Positions 1 to 8,755 are shown, numbered from the stretch's first letter. The stretch: 22,836 nt of DNA from CAYPZL01 sp964415045 (GCA_964415045.1 CAYPZL010000086.1:1-22836); one strand, 5' to 3'. Made by a program: numbers and translations. The notes: a model not told the origin generated them from the letters alone.

Positions 1-47
1 CCAACGATTTCCTTGAAGAATATAAGCCTAATCTCCATTTTGCAAAA
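1..47. mobile_element. Putative insertion-sequence end (partial)
   Basis: Positions 23-47 are the exact reverse complement of 22791-22815 (25 of 25 bases); the match stops on both sides. Reading outward from the contig the two copies then diverge, which is what the left and right ends of one IS type would do, and not what two copies of the same end would do. On the plus strand one frame reaches a TGA at 14-16, just before the repeat, so a transposase could end there, but too little is present to recognise one. The outermost bases include the palindrome TTTTGCAAAA. It could instead be a short dispersed repeat at which assembly stopped. Confidence 0.45.
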
Positions 48-243
48 CTCTACTCCCTAATTCTCTCTGGATCTCCTCCAGCGGCACGCCTTTGGTTTCC
101 GGCATCATAAAGAGAACCCATAGTAGCTGCAATACCATCATGACCGCATAGACGGCGAACACGGGGCGCCCGCCCAACCCCCCGGCGATGGGCTTGAAGG
201 TCCAGAAATGTGCCGGGGAATCGGGCTTCATCATGAAGCTCAC
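28..243 (-). pseudogene. C-terminal fragment of an MFS sugar porter
   Basis: Only the last transmembrane helix and tail of a major facilitator sugar transporter are present. The hallmark is the motif PETKGVPLEEIQ after a hydrophobic stretch (VFAVYAVMMVLQLLWVLFMM), which in the sugar porter family follows TM12. About 400 residues that should come before it are missing, and the frame continues upstream into unrelated sequence. The last residues and the TAG stop lie inside the 25-bp terminal repeat, so the original tail seems to have been replaced by IS sequence. The GTG start is only the first in-frame start codon and has no meaning for a fragment. It is unlikely to make a working transporter. 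Family call fairly sure; its status as a relic is inferred from the missing N-terminus. Confidence 0.6.
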
Positions 244-507
244 GAAGATAGACGTACCCGGCTTGCCGATGCTCCCGTTGACAGTGAGGTGATCGCCAAA
301 CGGACCATCAGCGGATCACGCAGCTCTTTGATGAGGCTCACATCCCCGTCGTGTTGATGGACCGCGATGTAACGTCTTTCCCCCTGCACACTGAAGCGTG
401 GCCGGGCCACGCAGGCCGGACTCCAGCAAGCCGGGGCCCTCCGCGCGAGCGGCATGATACGGAGAAGTCAGTAGCATAAGAAGGATGTGGCCTGCAATTC
501 GTTGCAT
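244..507 (-). pseudogene. Degenerate secreted LamG-like gene fragments
   Basis: At 507 an ATG opens a frame whose start resembles a signal peptide (MQRIAGHILLMLLTSPYHAARA), but it has no ribosome binding site, turns into low-complexity Arg/Gly sequence and stops at 316-318. From 315 to 244 another minus-strand frame reads GDHLTVNGSIGKPGTSIFVSF, which resembles the start of LamG-like modules in planctomycete secreted proteins, and then runs directly into the MFS fragment. I read this as a decayed secreted protein, joined by a rearrangement to the transporter tail. Both similarities are from memory. Positions 508-614, between here and the prepilin stop, show no gene or repeat that I can support. 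Confidence 0.3.
288..398 (+). pseudogene. LacI-type regulator fragment
   Basis: The plus-strand frame after a TGA at 285-287 reads TDHQRITQLF followed by DEAHIPVVLMDRDVTSFP. The IPVVLxDRD core is a familiar stretch of the sugar-binding domain in LacI/GalR-family regulators. Only about 35 residues are recognisable. The DNA-binding domain and the rest of the effector domain are absent, and downstream the frame becomes meaningless. The fragment lies beside remnants of genes on the opposite strand, so it is best read as part of a rearranged patch. The match is short, and chance is possible. Confidence 0.35.
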
Positions 508-614
508 ACCGACAGCGGCGCCATTTGAGTCCTGAGCCACAGTTGATCTGCCGGCAGCGGTCGGACAAGCCGGCCTTGACGAGAAGGAAGACGCACGTGG
601 CGCCTGCCGGCGCC

Positions 615-1388
615 TCAGGACCCGGGGTCGAACGTATAGCCCAGCTCGCCCCATACCGCTTTCTGCACGCGGAACAGATCGGGATTTCCGTTCTGTACGA
701 TGTTGAGGTTGTCGCCGATGGCCCCCCAGTCCCACGCCTGCATCAGCTCGATGGTGCGCGAATCCTTCCAGGCCCACCACTCGGAATGGCCGTCGGCGAA
801 GGCCACCGTCGTACCGGCGCCATGGCGGGCGGGAATCGGATTCCACCAGGCCGGCCGGCTCCAGGGAACCGCCCAGGCGGCGTCCCAGTCTTCGCCGAAA
901 TCGTCCAGAAAGACCAGCCGCAAGGCAGGATGCTCGATTTTGTACATGTTTTTGAGGACCGGACCGCCGTCGAAGCTGGCGCCATTCATGGCGTGGGAGC
1001 AACTGTACGTGCGCATCTCGAAGCTCTTGGCCACGGGACAGCGGTACACCTTAACGCTCTCGACGTACTTGAAGAGCAACCCGTCTCTGATGGCGTCCAA
1101 CTGGGTCTCGCGAGGCGCGTCCACGGGCGTGCTGCCGGAAGGGTTGCGGACCCAGCCATCGTCGGGCCTCGCCTGGGCCGGCGGCATCTTGCCGCCGTAA
1201 TCGTCACAATACATCATCCATCCCAGCACGAGCGTTTTCGTGTTGTTCAGGCACACGGCCCGCTTGCCCTGTTCCCGCGCCCGGTTCAGGGCCGGCAACA
1301 GCAGAGCCATGAGGATGGCAATCACGGCAATAACAACCAACAGTTCGATCAGCGTGAATCCCCGCGATACGCTACTGTTCCTGTTCAT
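615..1388 (-). CDS. Type II secretion-like prepilin with C-terminal DGH motif
   Basis: This is a 257-residue prepilin-like protein of the kind found in many copies in planctomycetes and Lentisphaerae. Residues 10-33 form the class III signal (RGFTLIELLVVIAVIAILMALLLPAL): prepilin peptidase should cut after the Gly, leaving Phe as the new N-terminus and Glu5 (of the mature protein) for assembly. The conserved AREQGKRAVCLNN segment follows, and near the C-terminus AFADGHSEWWAW matches the family's DG motif. The start at 1388 is chosen because the prepilin signal begins there and AAGGA lies about 12 bases upstream; a longer frame to 1481 adds no recognisable sequence. It probably acts as a pseudopilin or surface filament subunit. 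It diverges from the lamin-tail/CotH gene, and a -10 box at 1484-1489 fits its promoter. Confidence 0.85.
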   Translation of the reverse strand: MNRNSSVSRGFTLIELLVVIAVIAILMALLLPALNRAREQGKRAVCLNNTKTLVLGWMMYCDDYGGKMPPAQARPDDGWVRNPSGSTPVDAPRETQLDAIRDGLLFKYVESVKVYRCPVAKSFEMRTYSCSHAMNGASFDGGPVLKNMYKIEHPALRLVFLDDFGEDWDAAWAVPWSRPAWWNPIPARHGAGTTVAFADGHSEWWAWKDSRTIELMQAWDWGAIGDNLNIVQNGNPDLFRVQKAVWGELGYTFDPGS

Positions 1389-1483
1389 TTGACGTCCGTC
1401 CTTACATCCCCGGCTGTGGCATTGACGGTTACGGAACGCGATGCGATCACCCATTTTCCCGGTTAGAGCGTCACGGAACACGT

Positions 1484-1498
1484 ATTATATGTTATAAT
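1484..1498. promoter_or_regulatory. Palindromic divergent -10 boxes
   Basis: The 15 bases ATTATATGTTATAAT hold a perfect TATAAT on each strand, separated by 3 bases: minus strand at 1489-1484 (toward the prepilin) and plus strand at 1493-1498 (toward the CotH protein). I see no convincing -35 box at 16-18 bases on either side, so the promoters may depend on an activator or another factor. The symmetry could also serve as an operator. The rest of the 278-base gap (1389-1666) shows only the plus-strand ribosome binding site AGGAA at 1656-1660. Confidence 0.5.
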
Positions 1499-1666
1499 AG
1501 CCTCGATATCGGTGGTTTGCAATCATTGTTTTGGCAAGAGGGATCACGCCGGAAGGAGCCGGTACGCCGATCAGGGGCCAATGTCCCATCTTTTCACGCC
1601 GGTCGTACGGACACAACCAAGGCCTGAAGGGCAAGACCTGCTTGCGTTTTCTGTCAGGAAAAGCTC

Positions 1667-4600
1667 ATGGCTCTGTATCACAGAAAACCCGACCCACGAG
1701 ACCTTATCGGCCTGCTCTCGCTGCTGGCGCTGGCACTCCAACTGTGCGTGCCCTGCGCGCTGCTCGCCGACAGTGTGGTCGTGATCAATGAGATCATGTA
1801 TCACCCTCGCGACGGAAGCCCCGAATGGATAGAGCTTTACAATCAGATGGGAACGCAGGTGGACCTGTCCGGATGGTCGCTGGCCGGAGCCGTGGAGTAC
1901 ACGTTTCCGGAAGGAACGATCCTTCCGGCCGGCCTGTATCTGGTCGTTGCCTCACCCGCGGAGGTCGATCCGCAGGGCCTCCCGGTACCGGTTCTTGGGC
2001 CGTTCGACGGAAAACTCTCCAACGCGGGCGAAGAGATCCGGTTGATCAACAACAGCGGCCGAGTAATGAACCGCGTCCGCTACGACGACCGGGGCGACTG
2101 GCCCGTGGCCCCTGACGGCTCAGGCGTCACTCTGGCCAAAATCGACCCCACGCGCGAAAGCGAAACCCCCTCGAATTGGACGTGGAGCGACCGGTTGGAC
2201 GGTACCCCCAAAGGGCCCAATTTTGACGACGCGACTCCCCTGCCCCGTCCGCTGCGTTTCAACGAAATCTGTCCGGCCGGCGAGTCACCCTTCTTTGTGG
2301 AAATCATCAACACCGGAACCGAACCGGTTGCCATGGCCGATGCCTGGCTCGAGATACAGGGCTCCCGGGATTCGGTGCACGCGTTCGACGACCACGTCCT
2401 GGCCCCGGGTCAATACGTTGTGATAACGGAGAGCGATCTGGGATTCGTACCGAGAGCCGGCGATCGCCTTTTCCTGGGCTGGCAGAACGACCGCGTGTCC
2501 GACGCCGTGCGCGTCTCTGACATTGTGAAGGGCCGACACCCTGACGGTACAGGACCGTGGCTTTTTCCTGTGTCCCCCAGTCCCGGGCAAGCGAACCCGG
2601 TCGAGTTGTGTACGGATGTCGTCATCAACGAGATCATGTACCATCCGCAGACTTTGCCCCGGGAGGAAACGAAAGATACCATTACGCTATTTGGCGAGGA
2701 AACGCCGACGAAGGTCCTGGTCCCGCAGGATGACCGCCTCGGGCGACAATGGACGGGTGGATCGGAACCGTTTGATGACAGGGACTGGATCCGGGGCGCG
2801 GGAACGGGCGTCGGTTATGAGGCCGGCTCCGGATACGAGCCCTATATCGACACGGACGTCGGTGCCGTCATGCAGGGACGCTATCACACCGTCTATATCC
2901 GTATTCCCTTCGAGGTCGCCGATCCCAACGCGCTGGCGACGTTGACGCTGAACGTGCGATACGATGACGGTTTTCTGGCGTTTCTCAACGGCACGCTCGT
3001 CGCCAGCGGCAATATGTCGGGGTCCGAAGCCTGGAACGATCCGGCCGCCGCGTCGCACAACGATTCGGCGGCGGCAAGCTACCAGGGTTTCGACGTATCG
3101 AACCACCTGTCCCAACTGAAGAACGGCGCCAATATCCTGGCCATCGAGGGGCACAACATCAGCCTGAGCAGTTCCGATCTCCTGTTTCAAGCCACCCTGG
3201 AAGGGGCGCCCGCCGATCCTGCAGCCACCGAAGACAAGGACCGCGAATGCGGGACCTGGATTGAGCTCTACAACAAAGGAACTGAAACGGTCGATCTCTC
3301 CGGCTGGACGTTCGACAAAGGCATCGCCTATACGTTTGGCGAGGGAACGGTTCTGCCGGCGGACCAGTACCTGGTCGTGGCCCGGGATCGAGCTTACCTG
3401 GCTGCCCTGTTTCCAGACGTTCCGATCGTGGGAGACTTCGAAGGGCGTCTCGCCAACGGAGGCGAAGAACTGAGGCTCCTGGATGCCCGGGGCAATCCCG
3501 TCGATCGAGTGCGCTACTATGATGGCGGAACGTGGCCGGACGCGGCCGACGGCGGCGGCAGCAGCCTGGAGCTGCGCGATCCCTGGGCCGATAACGACTG
3601 CGGCGCCGCCTGGGCGCCCAGCGACGAATCGTTCCGGTCGAGCTGGCAGACGGTTTCCTACCGCGGGATCGTGCAGGCCAGCCCGGTGGGCAACGACGGC
3701 CTGTACCATGAATTCGTCATGGGGCTGCTGGACGCCGGTGAAATCCTGATCGACGACATTCATGTGATTGAAGACCCTGACGGCGCAGCACAGGAACGGC
3801 TTCAGAACAGCGACTTCTCCCGGGGCCTGGACCACTGGCGCATTGTCGGCAACCATCGCCACAGCCGCGTCCAGGCCGATCCCAACGATCCGGCCAACCC
3901 GGTTCTGCGCCTGGTGGCCACCGGTACCACCGACCACATGCACAATCATGCGGAAACGACGTTCGCCAACGGCGCACGGATCAACAACGGCCGTGAGGTC
4001 GAGATTCGATTCCGCGCCAGGTGGATTACGGGTTCTCCACTGCTGCACACGCGCCTGTTCTTCAACCGGCTGCCCCGAACTACAGTTCTGGCCGTGTCCC
4101 CGTCGCCGGGCACGCCCGGGCGTCAGAATTCACGCTTTCAGCCAAACATCGGCCCGACCATGACCGAGCTTCGTCACAGCCCGGCGGTCCCTCTGCCCGG
4201 CCAGGCGGTGGACGTTTCCGTCAACGCCACCGACCCGGACGGCATCGAGAAAGTCACCTTGTGGTATCGCCAGGACAACGGCCCGTGGCAATCCACCGAC
4301 ATGAGCGAATGGGAGGATGGTTATGTCGGAGTCATCCCGCCCCACGCCAGCCATACCCTCGTGCAATTCTATGCCGAAGCGCAGGACGGGCAGGGCGCCG
4401 TCGCATTCTGTCCGGCCGCGGCGCAGGCGTCGTTCGCCCAGTATCGCGTCTTACAGACGGATGGTGGCGGAGGCACCCCGCCCAGACGCCCGACACAACC
4501 GACGGGCCCATTCGCACCGAGGACTACGGGCGTATTCAACTATCGTATTATCATGCGGGACACGGAACGTGATTTCCTGTACGAGCCGACCAACCGAATG

Positions 4601-5902
4601 AGCAACGAGCACCTCGGCGCCACGTTGATCGTTAACGAAAGCGACGTGTATTACGACGTCGGCGTGCGGCTCAAGGGCAGCGAGCACGGCCGGCCCAAGG
4701 ACCCACGTATCGGCTTTCACCTGCAGTTCAATCCCGAGAAGCGGTTTCGCGGCGTGCATCGAACCATCAGCTTCGACCGATCCGACGGACAGCAGGTAGG
4801 CCAGCGCGAGATGCTGTTCCATGCGGCGATGAATCGCTTTGGCGGGTTTTCCAAGTATCACGACCTGGGGTATCTAATCGCTCCCAGGCAGGAGCACTGC
4901 AGCGGCATTGAAGTGCAACTGGCGCGCTATGGTCCTGTCTACTGCGAAGAGGCCTATGGCAAGGAAGGTGGAGACGGCACCCTGTACGAATACGAACTTA
5001 TCTACACGCTGGCTGCCACCGTGGGCAATGACCCCGAGGGGCTCAAGATTCCCCAGGAGGGAGGCGGAGTCTATGGACGCAGCGTCACGGATTACCTGGG
5101 CACGGACAAAGAAAAATACCGCTGGCACTTTCTGATCAAGAACAATCGGGACGCCGACGACTATGATCCGGTGATCGATCTGACGCGAGCCCTCGGTCTC
5201 AGCCAAAATGCGTTCACGGCAAGCATCCCGGAGACCATCGACGTAGACCAGTGGCTCCGGTCTTTTGCGGTAGGCTCCACGACGGGTGTCGGAGACAACT
5301 GGATCAGCAATTCCGGGCATAACGCCATGTTTTACTTCCGACCCACGGATGAGAAGTTTCTGTTCTTCCTTCACGACGTGGATTTCGCTTTTCAGCAGAA
5401 CCGCGCCCTGGAGAGCAATAGCGTGCTGCGCAAGCTCCTCCAGGAGCCCACGTGGGCGCATGCCTTTTACGGATATGTATACGACTTCCTGCAAGTCAGC
5501 TTCAACAGGCCGTATATGTCTGTATGGACCGAGCACTACGCCCGGTTGCTGCCTGAACAGGCATGGTCGAGCTGGCTCGCCTACATCGACGGAAGGTGCC
5601 AGAACGTGATGGGCCAGATCATCGCCAAGGCCGGAGCAGTCATCCCCTTCGAGGTCACCGCGCCGCCTGCCAAAATCGCGATGTCGCATTCCACGCCGAT
5701 ACGAGGACGCGGCTGGATCGACGTACACCAGATCCGTATCCTGGAGACGGGGCAGGCTCTGGAAGTCGACTGGTCGGATCTGACGACATGGGAAGCCTAC
5801 TTGCCCGCCGATCTGGCCCCCGGAACGTATACCCTGGGTGCCTACAACACTCAGAACGAGCTTCTCGCAACCGATACGATCACCTTGATGCCCCAACCGT
5901 GA
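1667..5902 (+). CDS. Giant secreted lamin-tail / CotH-kinase-like protein
   Basis: The product is a 1411-residue exported protein. A signal peptide spans about residues 1-34 (hydrophobic LLSLLALALQLCVPCALLA). Lamin-tail domains follow: one at about 36-162 (VINEIMYHP, WIELYN, DLSGWSL), a divergent one at about 197-312, and a third that starts at 317-327 with a second VINEIMYHP but resumes only at about 530 (WIELYNKGTETVDLSGW). The gap holds a 200-residue beta-sandwich-like insert (YDDGFLAFLNGTLVAS). Residues 660-815 look like a carbohydrate-binding module and 828-925 like an Ig/Fn3 domain. A CotH-like domain covers about 957-1320 (GVRLKGSEHG near the start, FFLHDVDFAF later); a short beta domain ends the protein. 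CotH proteins are atypical kinases in spore coats, but planctomycete homologues are uncharacterised. The start follows AGGAA at 7 bases. It is probably a surface or matrix protein; kinase activity is not shown. Confidence 0.85.
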   Translation: MALYHRKPDPRDLIGLLSLLALALQLCVPCALLADSVVVINEIMYHPRDGSPEWIELYNQMGTQVDLSGWSLAGAVEYTFPEGTILPAGLYLVVASPAEVDPQGLPVPVLGPFDGKLSNAGEEIRLINNSGRVMNRVRYDDRGDWPVAPDGSGVTLAKIDPTRESETPSNWTWSDRLDGTPKGPNFDDATPLPRPLRFNEICPAGESPFFVEIINTGTEPVAMADAWLEIQGSRDSVHAFDDHVLAPGQYVVITESDLGFVPRAGDRLFLGWQNDRVSDAVRVSDIVKGRHPDGTGPWLFPVSPSPGQANPVELCTDVVINEIMYHPQTLPREETKDTITLFGEETPTKVLVPQDDRLGRQWTGGSEPFDDRDWIRGAGTGVGYEAGSGYEPYIDTDVGAVMQGRYHTVYIRIPFEVADPNALATLTLNVRYDDGFLAFLNGTLVASGNMSGSEAWNDPAAASHNDSAAASYQGFDVSNHLSQLKNGANILAIEGHNISLSSSDLLFQATLEGAPADPAATEDKDRECGTWIELYNKGTETVDLSGWTFDKGIAYTFGEGTVLPADQYLVVARDRAYLAALFPDVPIVGDFEGRLANGGEELRLLDARGNPVDRVRYYDGGTWPDAADGGGSSLELRDPWADNDCGAAWAPSDESFRSSWQTVSYRGIVQASPVGNDGLYHEFVMGLLDAGEILIDDIHVIEDPDGAAQERLQNSDFSRGLDHWRIVGNHRHSRVQADPNDPANPVLRLVATGTTDHMHNHAETTFANGARINNGREVEIRFRARWITGSPLLHTRLFFNRLPRTTVLAVSPSPGTPGRQNSRFQPNIGPTMTELRHSPAVPLPGQAVDVSVNATDPDGIEKVTLWYRQDNGPWQSTDMSEWEDGYVGVIPPHASHTLVQFYAEAQDGQGAVAFCPAAAQASFAQYRVLQTDGGGGTPPRRPTQPTGPFAPRTTGVFNYRIIMRDTERDFLYEPTNRMSNEHLGATLIVNESDVYYDVGVRLKGSEHGRPKDPRIGFHLQFNPEKRFRGVHRTISFDRSDGQQVGQREMLFHAAMNRFGGFSKYHDLGYLIAPRQEHCSGIEVQLARYGPVYCEEAYGKEGGDGTLYEYELIYTLAATVGNDPEGLKIPQEGGGVYGRSVTDYLGTDKEKYRWHFLIKNNRDADDYDPVIDLTRALGLSQNAFTASIPETIDVDQWLRSFAVGSTTGVGDNWISNSGHNAMFYFRPTDEKFLFFLHDVDFAFQQNRALESNSVLRKLLQEPTWAHAFYGYVYDFLQVSFNRPYMSVWTEHYARLLPEQAWSSWLAYIDGRCQNVMGQIIAKAGAVIPFEVTAPPAKIAMSHSTPIRGRGWIDVHQIRILETGQALEVDWSDLTTWEAYLPADLAPGTYTLGAYNTQNELLATDTITLMPQP

Positions 5903-5937
5903 CACGGGGTCCCCGGTGGCAGGGAAGGGAAAAATAT

Positions 5938-5957
5938 TGCCCGGCGAGGGCGTTTTT
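5938..5957 (+). terminator. Weak intrinsic terminator after the CotH gene
   Basis: GCCC (5939-5942) pairs with GGGC (5948-5951) around a 5-base loop, a flanking T-G wobble adds a fifth pair, and TTTTT follows at 5953-5957. The stem is short, so termination may be partial. It lies 36 bases after the stop codon and ahead of the -10 box of the next gene, which is a sensible place. Confidence 0.35.
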
Positions 5958-5983
5958 GTATCGGATACGTGGCAAAAATAGCC

Positions 5984-5989
5984 TATAAT
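5984..5989 (+). promoter_or_regulatory. -10 box for the LamG protein gene
   Basis: A perfect TATAAT lies 153 bases upstream of the chosen start at 6143. No good -35 box lies at the usual spacing. The local word CTATAATGG recurs at 10125-10133 before the symporter, which supports its being a real promoter element. The remaining 5'-UTR of about 145 bases is long; I could not identify a riboswitch or other structure in it. Confidence 0.4.
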
Positions 5990-6142
5990 GGTCTTGTAAT
6001 AAAAGCGACGTGTGGCAGTCTGCGTTGAGGCCGGTAAGAACATAGGTTTGCGGAAGGGTCCGTTGATGACTTGTACGCAAATGTTCCAGTCCATGGCTCA
6101 TTTCCTACATCACAGTGTTTCTGCTGGAAGGAGGACTACACC

Positions 6143-8722
6143 ATGAACGGCAAAGACGTAACGCTCATTTCTTGTGTCATTCTATTGTCTCTGCAGGCGG
6201 CTCCGGCGCACGCCGGGGCGGTCGGTCACTGGCGATTCGACGAGGGGACCGGCCTCGTCGCCGAAGACAGCTCCGGAAACAATCTCAACGGGACTCTCAC
6301 AGGCGACATCACCCGGGTGGACGGAAAAATCGGCGCCGGCGCGATCAGCTTCGGCGGGACAGACGGCGTGGTGGAGATACCGGACGATCCGGCGCTGGAC
6401 ATCGATCGTATGCTGACCATCGCCACCTGGGTACAGGCACCTGATTTCTTCACGTACTACTTTCTCGTGTGCAAATCACCCAGCGGTTCGGCGCGGGACA
6501 ATTACCCCGGCAACTTCGAGTTCCGACTGCACATCAACGACGGTTTGCTGGAGTTCGGGCACCAGACCTCGGAGGCTGAAGATTATGTATTCTATTTGTC
6601 CAGCTCTCCTATCACGGTCGGAAAGTGGCACCATGTCGCGGTGACATTGGAGGAAGGCGGGTCCGTACAGTTCTACATCGACGGCTTTCCCGCGGGCGCC
6701 GCTGCCCAGACAACCGATTTCGGCATCCTCAACGACGAGCCGGTCCGAATCGGCTCCCGAAAGGACGGGTACTCGTTCTTCAACGGACAAGTGGACGACG
6801 TACGCATTTACGATCGGGTGCTGACGGCTGAACAGATGGAAGGGCTCTACAACGGGATCGAACCGGCGTTCCCCGAAGCGGCATTGCCCCAGCCGGGCGA
6901 CGGCGAACTGCTCGAACAGACGTATGTAACGCTGGAGTGGCTCGCAGGCGACTTCGCCGCTTCCCACAACGTCTATTTCGGTCCGGAGGCCGACGCGGTG
7001 GCCAATGCCACCGAAGCCGACGCGGACCTGTTGCTCGTTTCCACTGCCGACAACTCCGTCAAAATCGGATCTGCTGACGGTCCGCATCCGGACGCTCTCG
7101 TTGCGGGCACGACCTATTACTGGCGCGTCGACGAAGTCAACGCCGACCACCCCGAAAGCCCCTGGAAAGGCGCCGTCTGGAGCTTCCGCGTGCGCCCGAC
7201 GGTCGCCTGGGACCCCTCCCCTGCCGACGGCGTCAATTACGCGGTGGCAAATCCGATCCTGACGTGGGAACCGGGCCTGGGGGCGCTGTTCCACACGGTC
7301 TTCTTCGGGGAGACGTTCGATGAAATCAACGACGCCCCCCCCGGCACCGGTTTCATGACGGCCGACCCGGTGCATGATCCCGGTCTCCTGGAGCAGGACA
7401 AGACGTACTACTGGCGGGTCGACGAGTTTGCCGCGACCGGCCAGCCCAAGGGGCAGGTGTGGAGCTTCACTACCACGCCGGCCATCGAGGTCGCTGACGA
7501 ATCGCTCCTGGGCTGGTGGACGTTCGACGAGGCCAACGCCGGCTCGGCCGTCGATTGGTCGGGCCATGATCTTCATGGGGCCATCGTGGGCGAGCCTCAA
7601 TCGGTGGACGGCGTTGTCGACGGTGCGGTGCTATTAGACGGAGTGGATGATTACTTCAGCACGCCGGCCCCCGTCGACGTCAACACCAATACCGCCACCA
7701 TGACCGCCTGGGTCAAGCCCGAGAAGGTACATACCGGCGACACGGGCATTCTCCTTCAGCGGGCCAGTTCCAACGATCTCACCTTCGGTCTGAACTTGCT
7801 GGCCAGCAATCAACTGGCGTACATCTGGTCGGTGTCAGGAAGCTGGACCTTCCAATCGGGCCTGATTCTTCCCGCGAATGAATGGTCCTTTGTGGCCGCG
7901 GTGGTGCAGCCGGATCAAGCCACGCTCTATCTCGACGGTACGGAGGTCTACGCCTCGAACGTGCTCGAACACCCGTCTATAGAGTTCAGCAGTGGGATTA
8001 CGCTGGGTAACGACCCGGTGCTTGCGGGGCGGTGCTTTGGTGGAGCACTGGACGATGTGCGCCTGTACACCAGGGCCTTGTCGACCGAAGAGCTCCAAGA
8101 GATCATCGCTGCGGGAACCAGGCCGCCCGCGGCGGAGGATCCCATGATGATCGAGAGCTTCGACGGCTACAACGCCTACAGCGTGGCCGGCGGCGTAAAT
8201 GTCTGGGATGTGTGGTCGGAAGGCTACAGCGGCAATGGGACCGGCTCGGCCCTCGGCCACGCCACCGCACCGTATCTGGAGAGAATCGTGACAATCGGTG
8301 GGGGCCAGGCCTTGCCGCTCTACTACGACAATTCCGGCGCATTTCGCGACATCAACGGCGACCTGGTCACGGCAAAGTACTCGGAAATCTCGCGTACGTT
8401 CAGTCCGGCCCAGGACCTTACGCGCAACGGCGCGACCGCCCTGGTCCTGTGGATGCGCGGGGTCGCCGCCAATACAGCCGAGGCCGCCGACGCCCTGTAC
8501 GTCGTGCTGGAAGACGGGGTCCAAAGTGCCGCGGTCCCGCTCGCTGAGCCTGAGGATTTGACCTGGGCCATGTGGCAAAAACTCGTGGTCCCCCTGGAAG
8601 GCCTGACCGTCGATGTCACCGCAATCACGAAGATCGCCATCGGTATCGGTGACAAGAACAGCGCCGTACCGGGTGGCACAGGTTTTGTCTATATCGACAA
8701 CGTTGGCCTGGAGGCACAATAG
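6143..8722 (+). CDS. Secreted two-LamG, Fn3-like surface protein
   Basis: The product is an 859-residue exported protein. The start at 6143 is preceded by a strong GGAAGGAGGA site and opens a signal peptide (SCVILLSLQAAPAHA, cut near residue 23). An upstream in-frame ATG at 6071 has neither. The first LamG/concanavalin-like domain covers about residues 24-235 (GHWRFDEGTGL, KWHHVAVTLE, VDDVRIYDRVLTAEQ). Two fibronectin-like repeats follow at 248-350 and 353-447, each ending in YYWRVDE and WSF. A second LamG domain covers 453-656 (GWWTFDEANAGS, LDDVRLYTRALS). Residues 667-859 form a jelly-roll-like C-terminal module (MMIESFDGYNAY, FVYIDNVGLEA). There is no enzyme motif, membrane anchor or sorting tail, so it is likely an adhesin or carbohydrate-binding protein. 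It follows the CotH gene on the same strand but has its own -10 box. Confidence 0.85.
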   Translation: MNGKDVTLISCVILLSLQAAPAHAGAVGHWRFDEGTGLVAEDSSGNNLNGTLTGDITRVDGKIGAGAISFGGTDGVVEIPDDPALDIDRMLTIATWVQAPDFFTYYFLVCKSPSGSARDNYPGNFEFRLHINDGLLEFGHQTSEAEDYVFYLSSSPITVGKWHHVAVTLEEGGSVQFYIDGFPAGAAAQTTDFGILNDEPVRIGSRKDGYSFFNGQVDDVRIYDRVLTAEQMEGLYNGIEPAFPEAALPQPGDGELLEQTYVTLEWLAGDFAASHNVYFGPEADAVANATEADADLLLVSTADNSVKIGSADGPHPDALVAGTTYYWRVDEVNADHPESPWKGAVWSFRVRPTVAWDPSPADGVNYAVANPILTWEPGLGALFHTVFFGETFDEINDAPPGTGFMTADPVHDPGLLEQDKTYYWRVDEFAATGQPKGQVWSFTTTPAIEVADESLLGWWTFDEANAGSAVDWSGHDLHGAIVGEPQSVDGVVDGAVLLDGVDDYFSTPAPVDVNTNTATMTAWVKPEKVHTGDTGILLQRASSNDLTFGLNLLASNQLAYIWSVSGSWTFQSGLILPANEWSFVAAVVQPDQATLYLDGTEVYASNVLEHPSIEFSSGITLGNDPVLAGRCFGGALDDVRLYTRALSTEELQEIIAAGTRPPAAEDPMMIESFDGYNAYSVAGGVNVWDVWSEGYSGNGTGSALGHATAPYLERIVTIGGGQALPLYYDNSGAFRDINGDLVTAKYSEISRTFSPAQDLTRNGATALVLWMRGVAANTAEAADALYVVLEDGVQSAAVPLAEPEDLTWAMWQKLVVPLEGLTVDVTAITKIAIGIGDKNSAVPGGTGFVYIDNVGLEAQ

Positions 8723-8740
8723 ACGTACAAATTCTCCCCC

Positions 8741-8755
8741 GACGCCTTCGGCGTC
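8741..8755 (+). terminator. Small stem-loop after the LamG gene
   Basis: GACGCC and GGCGTC pair perfectly around a TTC loop 18 bases after the stop codon, and outer CTCC/GGAG bases may extend the stem. No run of T follows, so if it ends transcription it would not be a standard intrinsic terminator. The rest of the convergent gap up to 8920 shows no gene. Confidence 0.3.

Noticed and set aside
525..1466. 313-residue plus-strand open frame opposite the prepilin gene
   Set aside because: It lies antisense to a clear prepilin, has low-complexity Gly/Arg/Pro-rich composition and no domain; in GC-rich DNA such mirror frames are expected.
2687..4048. 453-residue minus-strand open frame inside the CotH gene
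   Set aside because: The plus-strand product has clear domains throughout; the minus frame has none.
5903..5918. CACGGGG/CCCCGGTG hairpin directly after the CotH stop as terminator
   Set aside because: The stem needs a bulge, the loop would be too tight and no T-run follows; the hairpin at 5938-5957 is the better candidate.
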